Assembly: GCF_900110435.1 (NCBI RefSeq)
Contig: NZ_FODT01000004.1
Location: 310,001 to 374,000, forward strand
DNA: 64,000 nt
Source: Rhodopseudomonas pseudopalustris
GTDB lineage: Bacteria; Pseudomonadota; Alphaproteobacteria; Rhizobiales; Xanthobacteraceae
Direction: 5' to 3'
The notes beneath the pieces were generated by a model. That model searched no databases and was not told the DNA's origin. It saw only the letters and a list, made by a program, of their open reading frames with translations. Position numbers and translations under genes: made by a program. This document shows, piece by piece, positions 48,819 through 58,723 of the stretch (the stretch's first letter is position 1; each line of letters opens with the position of its first letter).

Positions 48819-50660
48819 TCAGAACTTCGGTGGGCCGAAGTCGAGCTGCGGGGTCTCCATCTGCGGGATATCGATCTGCACCTTGGACGGATCGACCGTG
48901 CTGGCGACGCCCTTGTAGTGCATCACCATCGCCGGGAACGTGATCACCAGGGCGACCATGATCAGCTGGATGATCACGAACGGCACGGCGCCCCAGTAGA
49001 TCTGTCCGGTGGTGACCGGCGCCATCCGTTTTCCGGTGACCCTGTCGAGATAGGATTCCTTCGGTGCCACCGAGCGCAGATAGAACAGCGCGAAGCCGAA
49101 CGGCGGGTGCATGAACGAGGTCTGCATGTTCACGGCCATGATGACGCCGAACCAGATCAGGTCGATGCCGAGCTTCTCTGCAGCAGGTCCAAGCAGGGGA
49201 ATGACGATGAAAGCCAGTTCGAAGAAGTCGAGGAAGAACGCCAGCACGAACACGAAAGCGTTGACGAAAATCAGGAAGCCGAGCTGCCCGCCGGGCAGGC
49301 CGACCAGTAGTTCCTCGACCCAGCGATGGCCGTCGACGCCGTAAAAGGTCAGCGAGAACACGCGGGCGCCGACCAGGATCATCACTACGAAGGCCGACAG
49401 CTTGGCGGTCGCCTCGGTGGCCTGGCGGGTGAGGTCGAAGGTCAGCCGGCCCTTCATCAGCGCGAGAATCACCGCGCCCGCGGCGCCCATCGCGCCGCCC
49501 TCGGTCGGGGTCGCTACGCCGATGAAGATGGTGCCGAGCACCAGGAAGATCAGCCCGAGCGGCGGCACCATCACGAACACGACCTGCTCGGCGAGTTTGG
49601 ACAGCAGCTTCAGGCGGAGAAACCGGTTGATCACGGCGATGACGAACGACAGCCCGACGGTCACCGACATCGTCAGCACGACGTAGTCCGCGCCGCTCTT
49701 CACCTCGGTGTAGCGCATCGCGATGATGCCAATCGTGGTCGACAACACCACGACCAGGTACAGCGAGGTCGTCATGGTGCGGATCAGGCCGATGAACGGC
49801 CGGAACAGCACCGCGAGCAGGATCACGAACCAGAAGCCCTGCATCACCAGCGTGGACAGGCCGACCTTGTCGAACGCCGGCATGCTCCAGCTGAATCCGT
49901 CGAGATGCACCGCGAAAAAATAGGAGGCGGCGGCTGCCGAGATCGCCGCGAGCGGCAGGATCATCGGGCTCTGCAGGGTGCCGTGTTCGCGCAGGGTCTG
50001 CGCTTCCAGCGGCAGACCGGGCACGGCCTTCGGTGCGAACACCGTCACCAGGAAGATGTACCCGGCGTAAAGCAGCGACAGCACGATGCCGGGAATGAAC
50101 GCGCCTTCGTACATGTCGCCGACCGAACGGCCGAGTTGGTCGGCCATCACGATCAGCACCAGCGACGGCGGGATGATCTGCGCCAGCGTGCCCGATGCGG
50201 CGATCACGCCGGTGGCGACGCGGCGGTCGTAGCCGTAGCGCAGCATGATTGGCAGCGAGATCAGGCCCATCGAGATCACCGATGCGGCGACCACGCCGGT
50301 GGTGGCCGCGAGCAGCGCGCCGACGAACACCACCGCATAGGCGATGCCGCCGCGGATCGAGCCGAACAACTGCCCGATGGTTTCGAGCAGGTCCTCGGCC
50401 ATGCCGGATCTTTCAAGCACAAGCCCCATAAAGGTGAAGAACGGAATCGCCAGCAGGGTATCGTTGTTCATCACGCCATAGACGCGATCGGGCAGGGCCT
50501 GCATGAAATCGGGCCGGAACAACCCGAGTTCGATGCCGATGAACGCGAACATCAGGCCGTTGGCGGCGAGCGAGAAAGCGACCGGATAGCCGAGCAGCAG
50601 GAAGATCACCAGGGAGCCGAACATGATCGGCGCCATGTAGTGAATAAACATAGCGGTCAT
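48819..50660 (-). CDS. TRAP transporter large permease (DctM type, extended)
   Basis: A 613-residue membrane protein with the DctM signatures FLLLGYPVAFSLAANG, IPFFTFMGLVLERSGM, GTLAQIIPPSLVLIVMADQ, GVATPTEGGAMGAAGA and PPFGFALFYLRSVAP. Common DctM proteins have about 430 residues. The extra length is a block of roughly 150 residues after the first half (from about 235 to 385) with three or four additional hydrophobic segments. It works with the small permease encoded 37 nt upstream. Confidence 0.93.
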   Translation of the reverse strand: MTAMFIHYMAPIMFGSLVIFLLLGYPVAFSLAANGLMFAFIGIELGLFRPDFMQALPDRVYGVMNNDTLLAIPFFTFMGLVLERSGMAEDLLETIGQLFGSIRGGIAYAVVFVGALLAATTGVVAASVISMGLISLPIMLRYGYDRRVATGVIAASGTLAQIIPPSLVLIVMADQLGRSVGDMYEGAFIPGIVLSLLYAGYIFLVTVFAPKAVPGLPLEAQTLREHGTLQSPMILPLAAISAAAASYFFAVHLDGFSWSMPAFDKVGLSTLVMQGFWFVILLAVLFRPFIGLIRTMTTSLYLVVVLSTTIGIIAMRYTEVKSGADYVVLTMSVTVGLSFVIAVINRFLRLKLLSKLAEQVVFVMVPPLGLIFLVLGTIFIGVATPTEGGAMGAAGAVILALMKGRLTFDLTRQATEATAKLSAFVVMILVGARVFSLTFYGVDGHRWVEELLVGLPGGQLGFLIFVNAFVFVLAFFLDFFELAFIVIPLLGPAAEKLGIDLIWFGVIMAVNMQTSFMHPPFGFALFYLRSVAPKESYLDRVTGKRMAPVTTGQIYWGAVPFVIIQLIMVALVITFPAMVMHYKGVASTVDPSKVQIDIPQMETPQLDFGPPKF

Positions 50661-50697
50661 ACGAACCGGCTCCCCAACGCAATGACCACTGTTATTC

Positions 50698-51291
50698 TCA
50701 AAGTTTGTCGCCGCCGATATGCATCACCAGCCGCTCGGCCTCGAGTTCAGCGGCGTGCTGCGCCCCCTGCAGCACGTTGCTGTCGGGTATCACCCCCGCC
50801 AGCATCGCGGCGCGCTTGATGATCTCAGAGATGCCCTGAATGATCAGCAGCAAGCAGGCGATCATGATCAGCGACTTCGCCGGCCATTGTGGCAGGCCGC
50901 CGGCGCTGAACGACTGCTCGTTCTGACTCAGGGACACCAGGAAGAACGGAATCGACCACCACAGCAGGACGATCGCGAACGGCATCAGGAAGAAGACGTG
51001 GCCGATCATATCGATCCACCCGCGCAACTTCAGCGGGAGGCTGTGATTGATGATGTCGATGCGGATGTGTTCGTTGCTGAGCAGCGTCCAGGGCGAGCAC
51101 AGCAGAAACACGATGCTGAACAGCACCCATTGCAACTCGAGCAATGAGTTAGATGACATGTCGAATGTCTTGCGGATAACGGCGTTGCCGGCAGATATGA
51201 TCACCGCCAGGACGATCATCCACGACAACCATCGCCCAACCAGGGTGTTGAACGCGTCGATCTTCCGGCTCAGTCCGAGCAACGCCTGCAA
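50698..51291 (-). CDS. TRAP transporter small permease (DctQ type)
   Basis: A 197-residue four-helix membrane protein (helices near WMIVLAVIISAGNAV, WVLFSIVFLLCSPWTLL, GHVFFLMPFAIVLLWW and SLIMIACLLLIIQGI) with the DctQ hallmark NEHIRIDII. The best start is a TTG preceded by GGGAGGAGA, giving the sequence LQALLGLSRKIDAFN; the frame continues upstream, but without a ribosome-binding site. It is the first gene of the two-gene permease unit. Confidence 0.88.
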   Translation of the reverse strand: MQALLGLSRKIDAFNTLVGRWLSWMIVLAVIISAGNAVIRKTFDMSSNSLLELQWVLFSIVFLLCSPWTLLSNEHIRIDIINHSLPLKLRGWIDMIGHVFFLMPFAIVLLWWSIPFFLVSLSQNEQSFSAGGLPQWPAKSLIMIACLLLIIQGISEIIKRAAMLAGVIPDSNVLQGAQHAAELEAERLVMHIGGDKL

Positions 51292-51460
51292 CGCTGGTCT
51301 CCTCCCGTTTCCGCCCGGTCTACGTGACGTGCGAGAAGAGGCTCTCACAGCCGGGGGCGCGAAGCGATGGCACCATCTCAGCGCATAGCGACGCCGTCAA
51401 TGGAAAATGGCAATCTGGTGACAAGTCGAAAGGTTGATGTGGCAGCACGCCGCTGCTGCA

Positions 51461-52495
51461 TCAGCCGCCGGTGACGCTCATATGACGGCCGACACTGGGC
51501 CGGTTGTGCTTGCGGTCGATGATGAAGTCGTGCCCCTTCGGCTTGTGGCCGATCGCACGATCAATCGCGGCGTTGAGCAGATCGTCGTCCGGCGATGCGC
51601 GGAGCGGCCGGCGCAGGTCGGACGCATCCTCCTGTCCGAGGCAGGTGTGCAAGGTCCCGGTGCAGGTGATCCGCACCCGGTTGCATGATTCGCAGAAATT
51701 ATGGGTGAGGGGCGTGATAAAGCCGAGCTTGCCGCCGGTTTCATCGACCCGGACGTAGCGGGCTGGGCCGCCGGTGCTATCTGGCAAATCAGTCAAGGTG
51801 TAGTTGTTCGAAAGCCTCGCGCGAACCAGCGACAGCGGAACATATTGATCGATCCGGCCTTCGCCGATCTCGCCGAGCGGCATCACCTCGATCAGCGTCA
51901 GTCCCATGCCGAGGCCGTGGGCCCATTGCATGAGTGACGGAATCTCGTCCTCATTGATGTTCTTCAGCGCCACGGCGTTGATCTTGACGGCGAGGCCGGC
52001 GTCGCGCGCCGCCTCGATTCCGGCCAAGACCCGGTCGAGGTCGCCCCAGCGGGTGATCGCGCGGAATTTTTCGGGATCGAGCGTATCGAGCGAGACGTTA
52101 ATGCGGCGGACGCCGCAGTCGCGTAGTTCTTCGGCGAACCGGGCGAGCTGCGAGCCATTGGTGGTGAGGGTGAGTTCGTCGAGCGCGCCGGTGCCGAGAT
52201 GGCGCGACAGCGAGCGCACCAGTGACATCATGTTGCGCCGGACCAGTGGCTCCCCCCCCGTCAGCCGAAGCTTGCGGACGCCGCGGGCGATGAAGGCCGA
52301 GCAGAGCCGGTCGAGTTCCTCCAGCGTCAGAAGATCGGCGCGGGGCAGGAAGGTCATGTCTTCCGACATGCAGTAGACACAGCGAAAGTCGCAGCGGTCG
52401 GTGATGGACACCCGCAGATAGCTGATCGTCCGGCCGAACGGATCGGTCATCGCCGAAGCGCCGACGGTCGGTGGAGTCATCACTGCACTGCTCAT
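51461..52495 (-). CDS. moaA: GTP 3',8-cyclase MoaA
   Basis: A radical SAM enzyme of molybdenum cofactor synthesis. The 344-residue protein has the N-terminal cluster [11 protein letters not shown]-binding [11 protein letters not shown], and the C-terminal cluster cysteines [18 protein letters not shown]. It ends in the double glycine MSVTGG needed for activity. The start [11 protein letters not shown] is plausible; an ATG at [13 protein letters not shown] is an alternative. Confidence 0.97.
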   Translation of the reverse strand: MSSAVMTPPTVGASAMTDPFGRTISYLRVSITDRCDFRCVYCMSEDMTFLPRADLLTLEELDRLCSAFIARGVRKLRLTGGEPLVRRNMMSLVRSLSRHLGTGALDELTLTTNGSQLARFAEELRDCGVRRINVSLDTLDPEKFRAITRWGDLDRVLAGIEAARDAGLAVKINAVALKNINEDEIPSLMQWAHGLGMGLTLIEVMPLGEIGEGRIDQYVPLSLVRARLSNNYTLTDLPDSTGGPARYVRVDETGGKLGFITPLTHNFCESCNRVRITCTGTLHTCLGQEDASDLRRPLRASPDDDLLNAAIDRAIGHKPKGHDFIIDRKHNRPSVGRHMSVTGG

Positions 52496-52601
52496 CCGGC
52501 GAGGCCTGTTACAAGCGCCGCCGTGGCGGCATGTCGCTCGCCACTATCTAAGCATGATGAGCGCCGCACACAATCGTGCGACTTGCTGCAGTGCGGAAGG
52601 C

Positions 52602-53063
52602 TCAGCGTGCCGGCGCGGCTGCAGCCGGGGCAGGGAACGGAGACGATTCCTCGGGGGCAGTGGTTGCGGCGGCTGCCGGCTTCGGCTTCTTCACGCGCTT
52701 GACCACCGGCTTGCGCTTGCGCACCGGCGTCGCCGGCTGCAGTTCGGCCACCACCGGGTTCGGTGTGGCCGTCGCGGTGGCGGAGGTGGTGAAATCGCCC
52801 GGGTTCACGACGACCTGCACCGGCACGGTCGCAGGCTGGAACTTGTTCTGGGAGAAGGTCACGCTGAAGTCGGCCGCCGGCGCGGTGATCGAGCAGGGCG
52901 TCTTGCAGCTCTGGCCACCGGACGTGAGCGCCTCGGCGCCGGGCGGCACCGAGTCGAGCTGCACCGTGACAGTCGGCGGCGCCGATTTGAAGGCGTCAAA
53001 CGACAACGACGAACAGCCGGCAAGGCTCAAGCCTGTCGCGGCAATGACAACGAAACGACGCAT
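52602..53063 (-). CDS. Lipoprotein with PEGA-like domain and basic, Ala/Pro-rich tail
   Basis: A 153-residue predicted lipoprotein with lipobox SLAGC (about residue 17). Residues of about 30-95 form a PEGA-like beta domain (TVQLDSVPPGAEALTSGGQSCKTPCSI, PATVPVQVVVNPGDF) that includes one Cys pair. The C-terminal third is low-complexity (VRKRKPVVKRVKKPKPAAAA), rich in Lys, Pro and Ala, and likely binds the cell wall or nucleic acid-like polyanions; that is inference. Family name is tentative. Confidence 0.75.
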   Translation of the reverse strand: MRRFVVIAATGLSLAGCSSLSFDAFKSAPPTVTVQLDSVPPGAEALTSGGQSCKTPCSITAPAADFSVTFSQNKFQPATVPVQVVVNPGDFTTSATATATPNPVVAELQPATPVRKRKPVVKRVKKPKPAAAATTAPEESSPFPAPAAAAPAR

Positions 53064-53226
53064 ATGACACCACCCTTGGTGCGGCCATCAGCCACAGTCC
53101 CGCGGAGACCATATGAGCCTCGGCGGGGGCTTGCAACCGGATCAGGTACAATCTTAAGTATTGGTTGGATCGACATCGCGCGTGCGCGAATTGTCGTGGT
53201 TTGTCAGCGTTATAGAACTAGGTGCG

Positions 53227-53904
53227 TCATGCCGGCGGCAGCAGGCGCGCGACTGCGCCGGGGAGGTCCCGCATATGGCCGACCAACAGGTCCGGATTGA
53301 GTTCCGCGATGGGAACTTCGGTGTAGCCGAACTCGACGCCGATCACCGGGATGCCGGCCCGCCGCGCCACGCCGACGTCCGGTCCGGCGTCGCCGACCAT
53401 CACCGCCGACGACAGATCGCCGCCGGCTTTGGCCACGGTCTCGCGCAGAATCGCTGGATCGGGCTTGGCGACGCCGAAGGTGTCCGCGCCGCAGATCGCG
53501 GCGAAGCGCGAGCTTAGGCCGAGTTGGTCGAGCAGCAGCTTCGACAGCCATTCCAGCTTGTTGGTGCAAACCGCAAAACGGTAGCCTTGGCCAGCGAGCT
53601 CATCCAGCGTGGCTTCGAGCCCCTCGAACGGCCGCGACTCGACGGCGATGTTGGCCGCGTAATAGTCGATGAAGTCGACGGCGAGCCGGTTGACGTCGTC
53701 CGGGCTGATGACGCGGCCATCAAGCTCGAGGCCGCGCTCCAGCAATCGCCGCGCGCCTTGCCCGATCATATTGCGCGCAGACGCAAACGGGACCGCGGGC
53801 ATACCTTCGCGGACGAGGATGTAGTTCAGGGCGTTGATCAGGTCGGGCGCCGTATCGATCAGCGTGCCGTCCAGGTCGAAAACAACGGTGCGGGATGTGC
53901 TCAT
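53227..53904 (-). CDS. gph: Phosphoglycolate phosphatase (HAD family)
   Basis: A 225-residue HAD hydrolase that removes phosphate from 2-phosphoglycolate made by DNA repair or by Rubisco oxygenation. Motif I FDLDGTLIDTAPDL has the nucleophile Asp10; motif II VCTNK; motifs III and IV are KPDPAIL and VMVGDAGPDVGVARRAG. It is divergent from rpiA, 149 nt away. Related hydrolases act on other sugar phosphates, so the substrate is likely, not proven. Confidence 0.9.
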   Translation of the reverse strand: MSTSRTVVFDLDGTLIDTAPDLINALNYILVREGMPAVPFASARNMIGQGARRLLERGLELDGRVISPDDVNRLAVDFIDYYAANIAVESRPFEGLEATLDELAGQGYRFAVCTNKLEWLSKLLLDQLGLSSRFAAICGADTFGVAKPDPAILRETVAKAGGDLSSAVMVGDAGPDVGVARRAGIPVIGVEFGYTEVPIAELNPDLLVGHMRDLPGAVARLLPPA

Positions 53905-54053
53905 GCGAGAGGGCTAGCGTTCCCGGCGGATTTCCGCAACCGGCCCGGGCCGGGATGTCGACAGATTCCGCCCTGTTGTTATGCGGCAAACGTCGCTAGA
54001 TATGCCCGCGCTGCGCCGGAGACGGTCGGTGGGGAGCGGGGGTAGGTATTCCG

Positions 54054-54752
54054 ATGGATAAGGAAGATTTGAAGAGACAGGCCGCAGCGCGGGCTTTGGA
54101 AGAGGTTCGCAGCGGTATGAAGCTCGGCCTCGGCACCGGCTCGACCGCCAGGCATTTCGTTGAACTGCTGGGGGAAAAGGTCCGCGGCGGACTCGATGTC
54201 ATCGGCGTGCCCACCTCCGAGGTGACCCGCGCCGACGCTGAGCGCTGTGGTATCCGGCTGACCACCCTCGACGAAATCGACCGGCTCGACCTGACGGTGG
54301 ACGGCGCCGACGAGGTCGATACCCGCCTCGAATTGATCAAGGGCGGCGGCGGCGCCCTGTTGCGCGAGAAGATCGTCGCGGCCGCATCCGATCGCATGAT
54401 CGTGATTGCCGATGAATCGAAATGGGTCGACTGTCTCGGCAAGTTTCCGCTTCCGGTCGAGGTGATCCCGTTCGGACTCGCGGCGACCCGGCGCGCGATT
54501 GAAAAGGCCTTCACGCAAGTCGGGGCGGCAGGGCAACTAAAGCTTCGCGATGGCGAGGCCGGCCATGCTTTTGTCACCGATGGTGGCCACTGGATCGTCG
54601 ACGCCCATCTCGGGCGGATACCGGATGCTCCTCGCCTGGCCAAGTTGTTGTCCGAGATTCCGGGCGTAGTCGAGCATGGGTTGTTTATCGGGATCGCCAG
54701 CACGGTGGTGCTCGCGGGGACCGAAGGAATTCGAACTGTCGAACGGGCGTAG
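54054..54752 (+). CDS. rpiA: Ribose-5-phosphate isomerase A
   Basis: Interconverts ribose 5-phosphate and ribulose 5-phosphate in the pentose phosphate or Calvin pathways. The 232-residue sequence shows [16 protein letters not shown], the catalytic [31 protein letters not shown] and [19 protein letters not shown]. It stands next to gph, whose product handles the by-product of Rubisco, which fits an autotrophic lifestyle. Confidence 0.96.
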   Translation: MDKEDLKRQAAARALEEVRSGMKLGLGTGSTARHFVELLGEKVRGGLDVIGVPTSEVTRADAERCGIRLTTLDEIDRLDLTVDGADEVDTRLELIKGGGGALLREKIVAAASDRMIVIADESKWVDCLGKFPLPVEVIPFGLAATRRAIEKAFTQVGAAGQLKLRDGEAGHAFVTDGGHWIVDAHLGRIPDAPRLAKLLSEIPGVVEHGLFIGIASTVVLAGTEGIRTVERA

Positions 54753-54776
54753 CGCCGAAATCCAGGAGAATTGGAA

Positions 54777-55286
54777 ATGAAACTTCTATCGAACGCTTTG
54801 CTGGCCACTGGGCTGGCACTGGGAATCGCATTGTCCGCGGGACATGCGATGGCGCAGGCCAAACCGCCGACGCCGGCGGCGGTTGCGGCGGCCAAGGAAA
54901 TCCTGGAGCTGAAGCGCGCCAACACGATCTATGCCAACGCCGTGCCCGGCATCGTCCAGCGCACAATGGACACCTTGATGCAGACCAATCTGAACTATCA
55001 GCAGGACCTCAAGGAAGTCGCCTCGGTCGTCGCCAAGAACCTGGCGGGACGTGAGAAGGAAATCGGCGACGGCATGGCGAAGATCTACGCCCAGGACTTC
55101 ACCGAACAGGAGCTGAAGGATTTGGTGGCGTTCTACAAGACGCCGCTCGGCCAGAAGCTGCTGAACGAGGAGCCGAAGGCGATCGCCGCCAGCATGCAGT
55201 ACATGAACCAGTGGGCGCAGACCTTCTCCGAGGAGGTCAACGGCCAGTTCCGCGCCGAGATGCGCAAGCGCGGCAAGGCGATCTGA
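54777..55286 (+). CDS. DUF2059 secreted protein
   Basis: A 169-residue exported protein with a signal peptide ending at HAMAQA. The DUF2059 hallmark is at QDFTEQELKDLVAFYKTPLGQKLL. The upstream in-frame TTG is possible, but the ATG with AGGAG 9 nt before it is better placed. It lies 24 nt after rpiA and 36 nt before gor, so the three genes may form one transcript. Function is unknown. Confidence 0.9.
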   Translation: MKLLSNALLATGLALGIALSAGHAMAQAKPPTPAAVAAAKEILELKRANTIYANAVPGIVQRTMDTLMQTNLNYQQDLKEVASVVAKNLAGREKEIGDGMAKIYAQDFTEQELKDLVAFYKTPLGQKLLNEEPKAIAASMQYMNQWAQTFSEEVNGQFRAEMRKRGKAI

Positions 55287-55322
55287 TACGGCCACGACAA
55301 GGCCGACGGCTACGGGGCGAAC

Positions 55323-56708
55323 ATGGCTGAATTCGATACGGATCTGTTCGTCATCGGTGGTGGGTCCGGCGGCGTGCGCGCCGCCCGGATCGCCGCCGGC
55401 CATGGCGCCCGCGTCACGATCGCCGAAGAGTACCGCTTCGGCGGCACCTGCGTGATCCGCGGCTGCGTGCCGAAGAAGCTGATGGTCTACGCCTCCCACA
55501 TCCATCAAGATATTCGCGACGCCGCCGGCTTCGGCTGGACAATCCCCGAGGCGCATTTCGACTGGCAGACGCTGATCGCCAACAAGGATCAGGAGATCGC
55601 GCGACTCGAGGCGATCTACGCAGCCAATGTCGAGAAGTCCGGCGCTCGCATCGTCAAGGCGCGCGCCGTATTCGAAGATCCGCACACACTGCGCTTATCA
55701 ACGGGCGAGACCGTTCGCGCGAAGTACGTCCTGATCGCGACCGGCGGCGCGCCTAATCACGGCGAGATGATCCCGGGCATCGAGCATGTCATCTCGTCGA
55801 ACGAGGTGTTTCATCTGCCGGTGCTGCCGAAGCGGATTCTAATCCAGGGCGGCGGTTACATCGCGCTGGAATTCGCTTGCATCTTCGCCGGCCTCGGCTG
55901 TGACGTCACCGTGGTGTATCGCGGCGACAATATCCTGCGCGGCTTCGACGAGGACGTCCGTACCCATGTCCGAACCGAAATGGAGCGGGCGGGCATCACG
56001 ATCCTGACCGGTTGCACGGTCGCCAAAGTCGAGAAGCTCGGCGATGAGTTCACCTCGCATCTGTCGAGTGGATCGAGCGTCGCCTCCGACCAGGTGATGT
56101 TCGCGATCGGGCGGCATCCCAACGTCGCCAATCTCGGTTTGGAGAAAGCCGGCCTCGCGATGAATCCGGACAATGGCGGCATCGCGGTTAATGAGTTCTG
56201 TCAGACTTCGGTGCCGCATATCTATGCCATCGGCGATGTGACCCATCGCATGAATTTGACCCCGGTGGCGATCCGCGAAGGCCACGCTTTCGCGGATACG
56301 GTGTTCGGCAAACGGCCGGTGCAGGTCGACTACACCGATATCCCGACCGCTGTGTTCTCGCAGCCGGAGGTCGGCACGGTCGGATTGACCGAGTCGCAGG
56401 CTCGCGCGCTCTACCCCCGCGTCGACATCTACAAGGCCGACTTCCGCCCGTTGAAGGCGACGCTGTCGGGTAGCAAGGTCCGCACCCTGATGAAGCTGAT
56501 CGTCGACGGCGACAGTGATCGCGTGCTGGGCTGCCACATCGTCGGTCCGGAGGCCGGCGAACTGGTCCAGGTGATCGCCATCGCCGTGAAGATGAAGGCC
56601 ACCAAGGCCGATTTCGACGCCACCATGGCGCTGCATCCGACCGCTGCCGAAGAGCTGGTGACGATGCGGACGCCCACCGTGCGGTACGGCCGGGACGCCG
56701 CCGAATAA
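55323..56708 (+). CDS. gor: Glutathione-disulfide reductase
   Basis: A 461-residue FAD/NADPH enzyme that recycles glutathione. It shows the FAD fold VIGGGSGGVRAARIAA, the redox-active disulfide GGTCVIRGCVPKKLMVYA, NADPH fold IQGGGYIALEFACIFAGLG, and the C-terminal catalytic His in ALHPTAAEELVTMRTP. It probably supplies glutathione for, among others, the formaldehyde dehydrogenase encoded 25 kb away. Confidence 0.96.
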   Translation: MAEFDTDLFVIGGGSGGVRAARIAAGHGARVTIAEEYRFGGTCVIRGCVPKKLMVYASHIHQDIRDAAGFGWTIPEAHFDWQTLIANKDQEIARLEAIYAANVEKSGARIVKARAVFEDPHTLRLSTGETVRAKYVLIATGGAPNHGEMIPGIEHVISSNEVFHLPVLPKRILIQGGGYIALEFACIFAGLGCDVTVVYRGDNILRGFDEDVRTHVRTEMERAGITILTGCTVAKVEKLGDEFTSHLSSGSSVASDQVMFAIGRHPNVANLGLEKAGLAMNPDNGGIAVNEFCQTSVPHIYAIGDVTHRMNLTPVAIREGHAFADTVFGKRPVQVDYTDIPTAVFSQPEVGTVGLTESQARALYPRVDIYKADFRPLKATLSGSKVRTLMKLIVDGDSDRVLGCHIVGPEAGELVQVIAIAVKMKATKADFDATMALHPTAAEELVTMRTPTVRYGRDAAE

Positions 56709-56885
56709 GGCAGGGCTCGGCGGCGCGGACCGGCTGCCGGCCGCTTCGACAAAGCGAATTGAGCTTTCTCCGCAACGGGTTGTATTCTGACGCCGATTTG
56801 CAACTAGCGGCTGGCGGAGACCCTGTGTATAACGCGGCCTCCGCGCACGCCTATATGGAGCGGCAGGTCCTCAGGAGTTGGTCTC

Positions 56886-58274
56886 ATGTCCGAACGTTGG
56901 ACACCCGATAGCTGGCGCAGCAAGCCGGTTCAGCAGATGCCGGATTACCCGGACGCGAAGGCGTTGGGCGATGTCGAGGCGCAGCTGTCGACCTTTCCGC
57001 CGCTGGTTTTTGCAGGTGAGGCGCGCAACCTGAAGAAGGCGCTGGCGAGCGTGGCGGCTGGCGAATCTTTCCTGCTTCAGGGCGGCGATTGCGCCGAGAG
57101 CTTTGCCGAGCACGGCGCCAACAACATCCGCGACCTGTTCCGCGTCTTCTTGCAGATGGCGATCGTGCTGACCTATGCGGGCGCCTCGCCCGTGGTGAAG
57201 GTCGGCCGCATCGCCGGTCAGTTCGCCAAGCCGCGCTCGGCGCCAGTCGAGAAGCGCGACGGCGTCGAACTGCCGAGCTACCGCGGCGACATCGTCAACG
57301 ACATCGCCTTCACCGAGGACGCGCGCCGGCCTGATCCGCGCCGCCAGCTCGAGGCTTATCGCCAGTCCGCCGCGACGCTCAACCTGCTGCGCGCCTTCGC
57401 CAAGGGCGGCTACGCCAGCGTGGAGAACGTTCACCGCTGGATGCTGCAGTCGGTCAGCGACAGTCCGCAGTCGAAGGCCTATGCCGATCTTGCCGACCGG
57501 GTCTCAGGCGCGCTCGATTTCATGCGCGCCTGCGGCCTGACCTTCGCGGTCGACAGCGCGCTCGGCACCACCGATTTCTACACCAGCCACGAAGCGCTGC
57601 TGCTCGGCTACGAGCAGGCGATGACCCGGATCGATTCGACAACCGGCGACTGGTACGCGACCTCCGGCCACATGATCTGGATCGGCGATCGCACCCGTCA
57701 GCTCGATCACGCCCATATCGAGTATTTCCGCGGCATCAAGAATCCGATCGGCCTGAAATGCGGTCCGTCGCTGAAGACCGATGAGCTGCTGAAGCTGATC
57801 GACGTGCTCAATCCCGAGAACGAGGCGGGCCGGCTGACGCTGATCGGCCGGTTCGGCGCCGACAAGATTGGCGACAGCCTTCCGGCGATGATCCGCACCG
57901 TACAGCGCGAGGGCCGCAAGGTGGTGTGGTCGTGCGATCCGATGCACGGCAACACCATCACCTCGACCTCGGGCTACAAGACCCGGCCGTTCGACCGCAT
58001 TTTGTCGGAAGTTCGCTCGTTCTTCACGATCCACGCCGCAGAGGGCACCCATGCCGGCGGCGTGCATCTGGAGATGACCGGGCAGAACGTCACCGAATGC
58101 ATCGGCGGCGCGCGCGCGATCACCGACGAGGACCTCAACAACCGCTATCACACCGCCTGCGATCCGCGGCTCAATGCCGAGCAGTCGATCGACATGGCGT
58201 TCCTGATTGCGGATCTGCTGAAGCAGGGCCGCGACGGCAAGGTGAGCCCGCTGCCGGTCGCCGCGGGACTGTGA
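56886..58274 (+). CDS. Class II 3-deoxy-7-phosphoheptulonate (DAHP) synthase
   Basis: First enzyme of aromatic amino acid synthesis, condensing phosphoenolpyruvate and erythrose 4-phosphate. This is the plant/Mycobacterium-like class II form, 462 residues. Motifs: [26 protein letters not shown] (metal-binding Cys), [31 protein letters not shown], and [29 protein letters not shown] extended -10-like sequence lies about 53 nt before the ATG; that promoter is tentative. The gap between this gene and gor is 177 nt. Confidence 0.96.
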   Translation: MSERWTPDSWRSKPVQQMPDYPDAKALGDVEAQLSTFPPLVFAGEARNLKKALASVAAGESFLLQGGDCAESFAEHGANNIRDLFRVFLQMAIVLTYAGASPVVKVGRIAGQFAKPRSAPVEKRDGVELPSYRGDIVNDIAFTEDARRPDPRRQLEAYRQSAATLNLLRAFAKGGYASVENVHRWMLQSVSDSPQSKAYADLADRVSGALDFMRACGLTFAVDSALGTTDFYTSHEALLLGYEQAMTRIDSTTGDWYATSGHMIWIGDRTRQLDHAHIEYFRGIKNPIGLKCGPSLKTDELLKLIDVLNPENEAGRLTLIGRFGADKIGDSLPAMIRTVQREGRKVVWSCDPMHGNTITSTSGYKTRPFDRILSEVRSFFTIHAAEGTHAGGVHLEMTGQNVTECIGGARAITDEDLNNRYHTACDPRLNAEQSIDMAFLIADLLKQGRDGKVSPLPVAAGL

Positions 58275-58316
58275 GAACTCGCTGATCCTGAGTATCCGAC
58301 GGATGCATCTCGAAGG

Positions 58317-58679
58317 ATGAGGCCGTTGCTGCGGTTCTGGCGGGCGACGATCAACTCGCGGAACGGACTCGCCTTCGCGATCCGTTCCGAGCAGGCGATC
58401 CGCGAGGAGCTGATCGCGCTGGCGCTGGCCGTTCCCGCCGCCTGGCTGATCGGGATCACGACGATGCGCCGCGTGGAACTGGTCGCGGTTGTCGTGCTGG
58501 TGCTGGTGGTCGAGCTGTTGAACACCGCGATCGAGAAGCTCGCCGACCGCCTCACCACCGAGCATGATCCGCAGATCGGGCGGGTCAAGGACATGGGATC
58601 GGCCGCCGTCGGCGTCGCGCTGGCGATGGCCGGAGTGTTCTGGCTGTTCGCGCTCGGCGAGCGCATGGGTGTGTTTTAG
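58317..58679 (+). CDS. dgkA: Diacylglycerol kinase DgkA
   Basis: A small integral-membrane kinase, 120 residues with three hydrophobic helices, that phosphorylates diacylglycerol released during envelope glucan or lipid turnover. The active-site motif EELIALALAVPAAW and VELLNTAIEKLADR with the catalytic Glu is clear. The gene follows DAHP synthase by 42 nt and precedes nadE by 44 nt on the same strand. Confidence 0.95.
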   Translation: MRPLLRFWRATINSRNGLAFAIRSEQAIREELIALALAVPAAWLIGITTMRRVELVAVVVLVLVVELLNTAIEKLADRLTTEHDPQIGRVKDMGSAAVGVALAMAGVFWLFALGERMGVF

Positions 58680-58723
58680 CTCGGCCAATTGCGAAGCGGG
58701 CAGGGGGCGGCTAAATCTCGGAC

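Noticed and set aside
52496-52601. A molybdenum-cofactor riboswitch upstream of moaA
   Set aside because: Only about 100 nt separate the genes and no structured element of the right size was visible.
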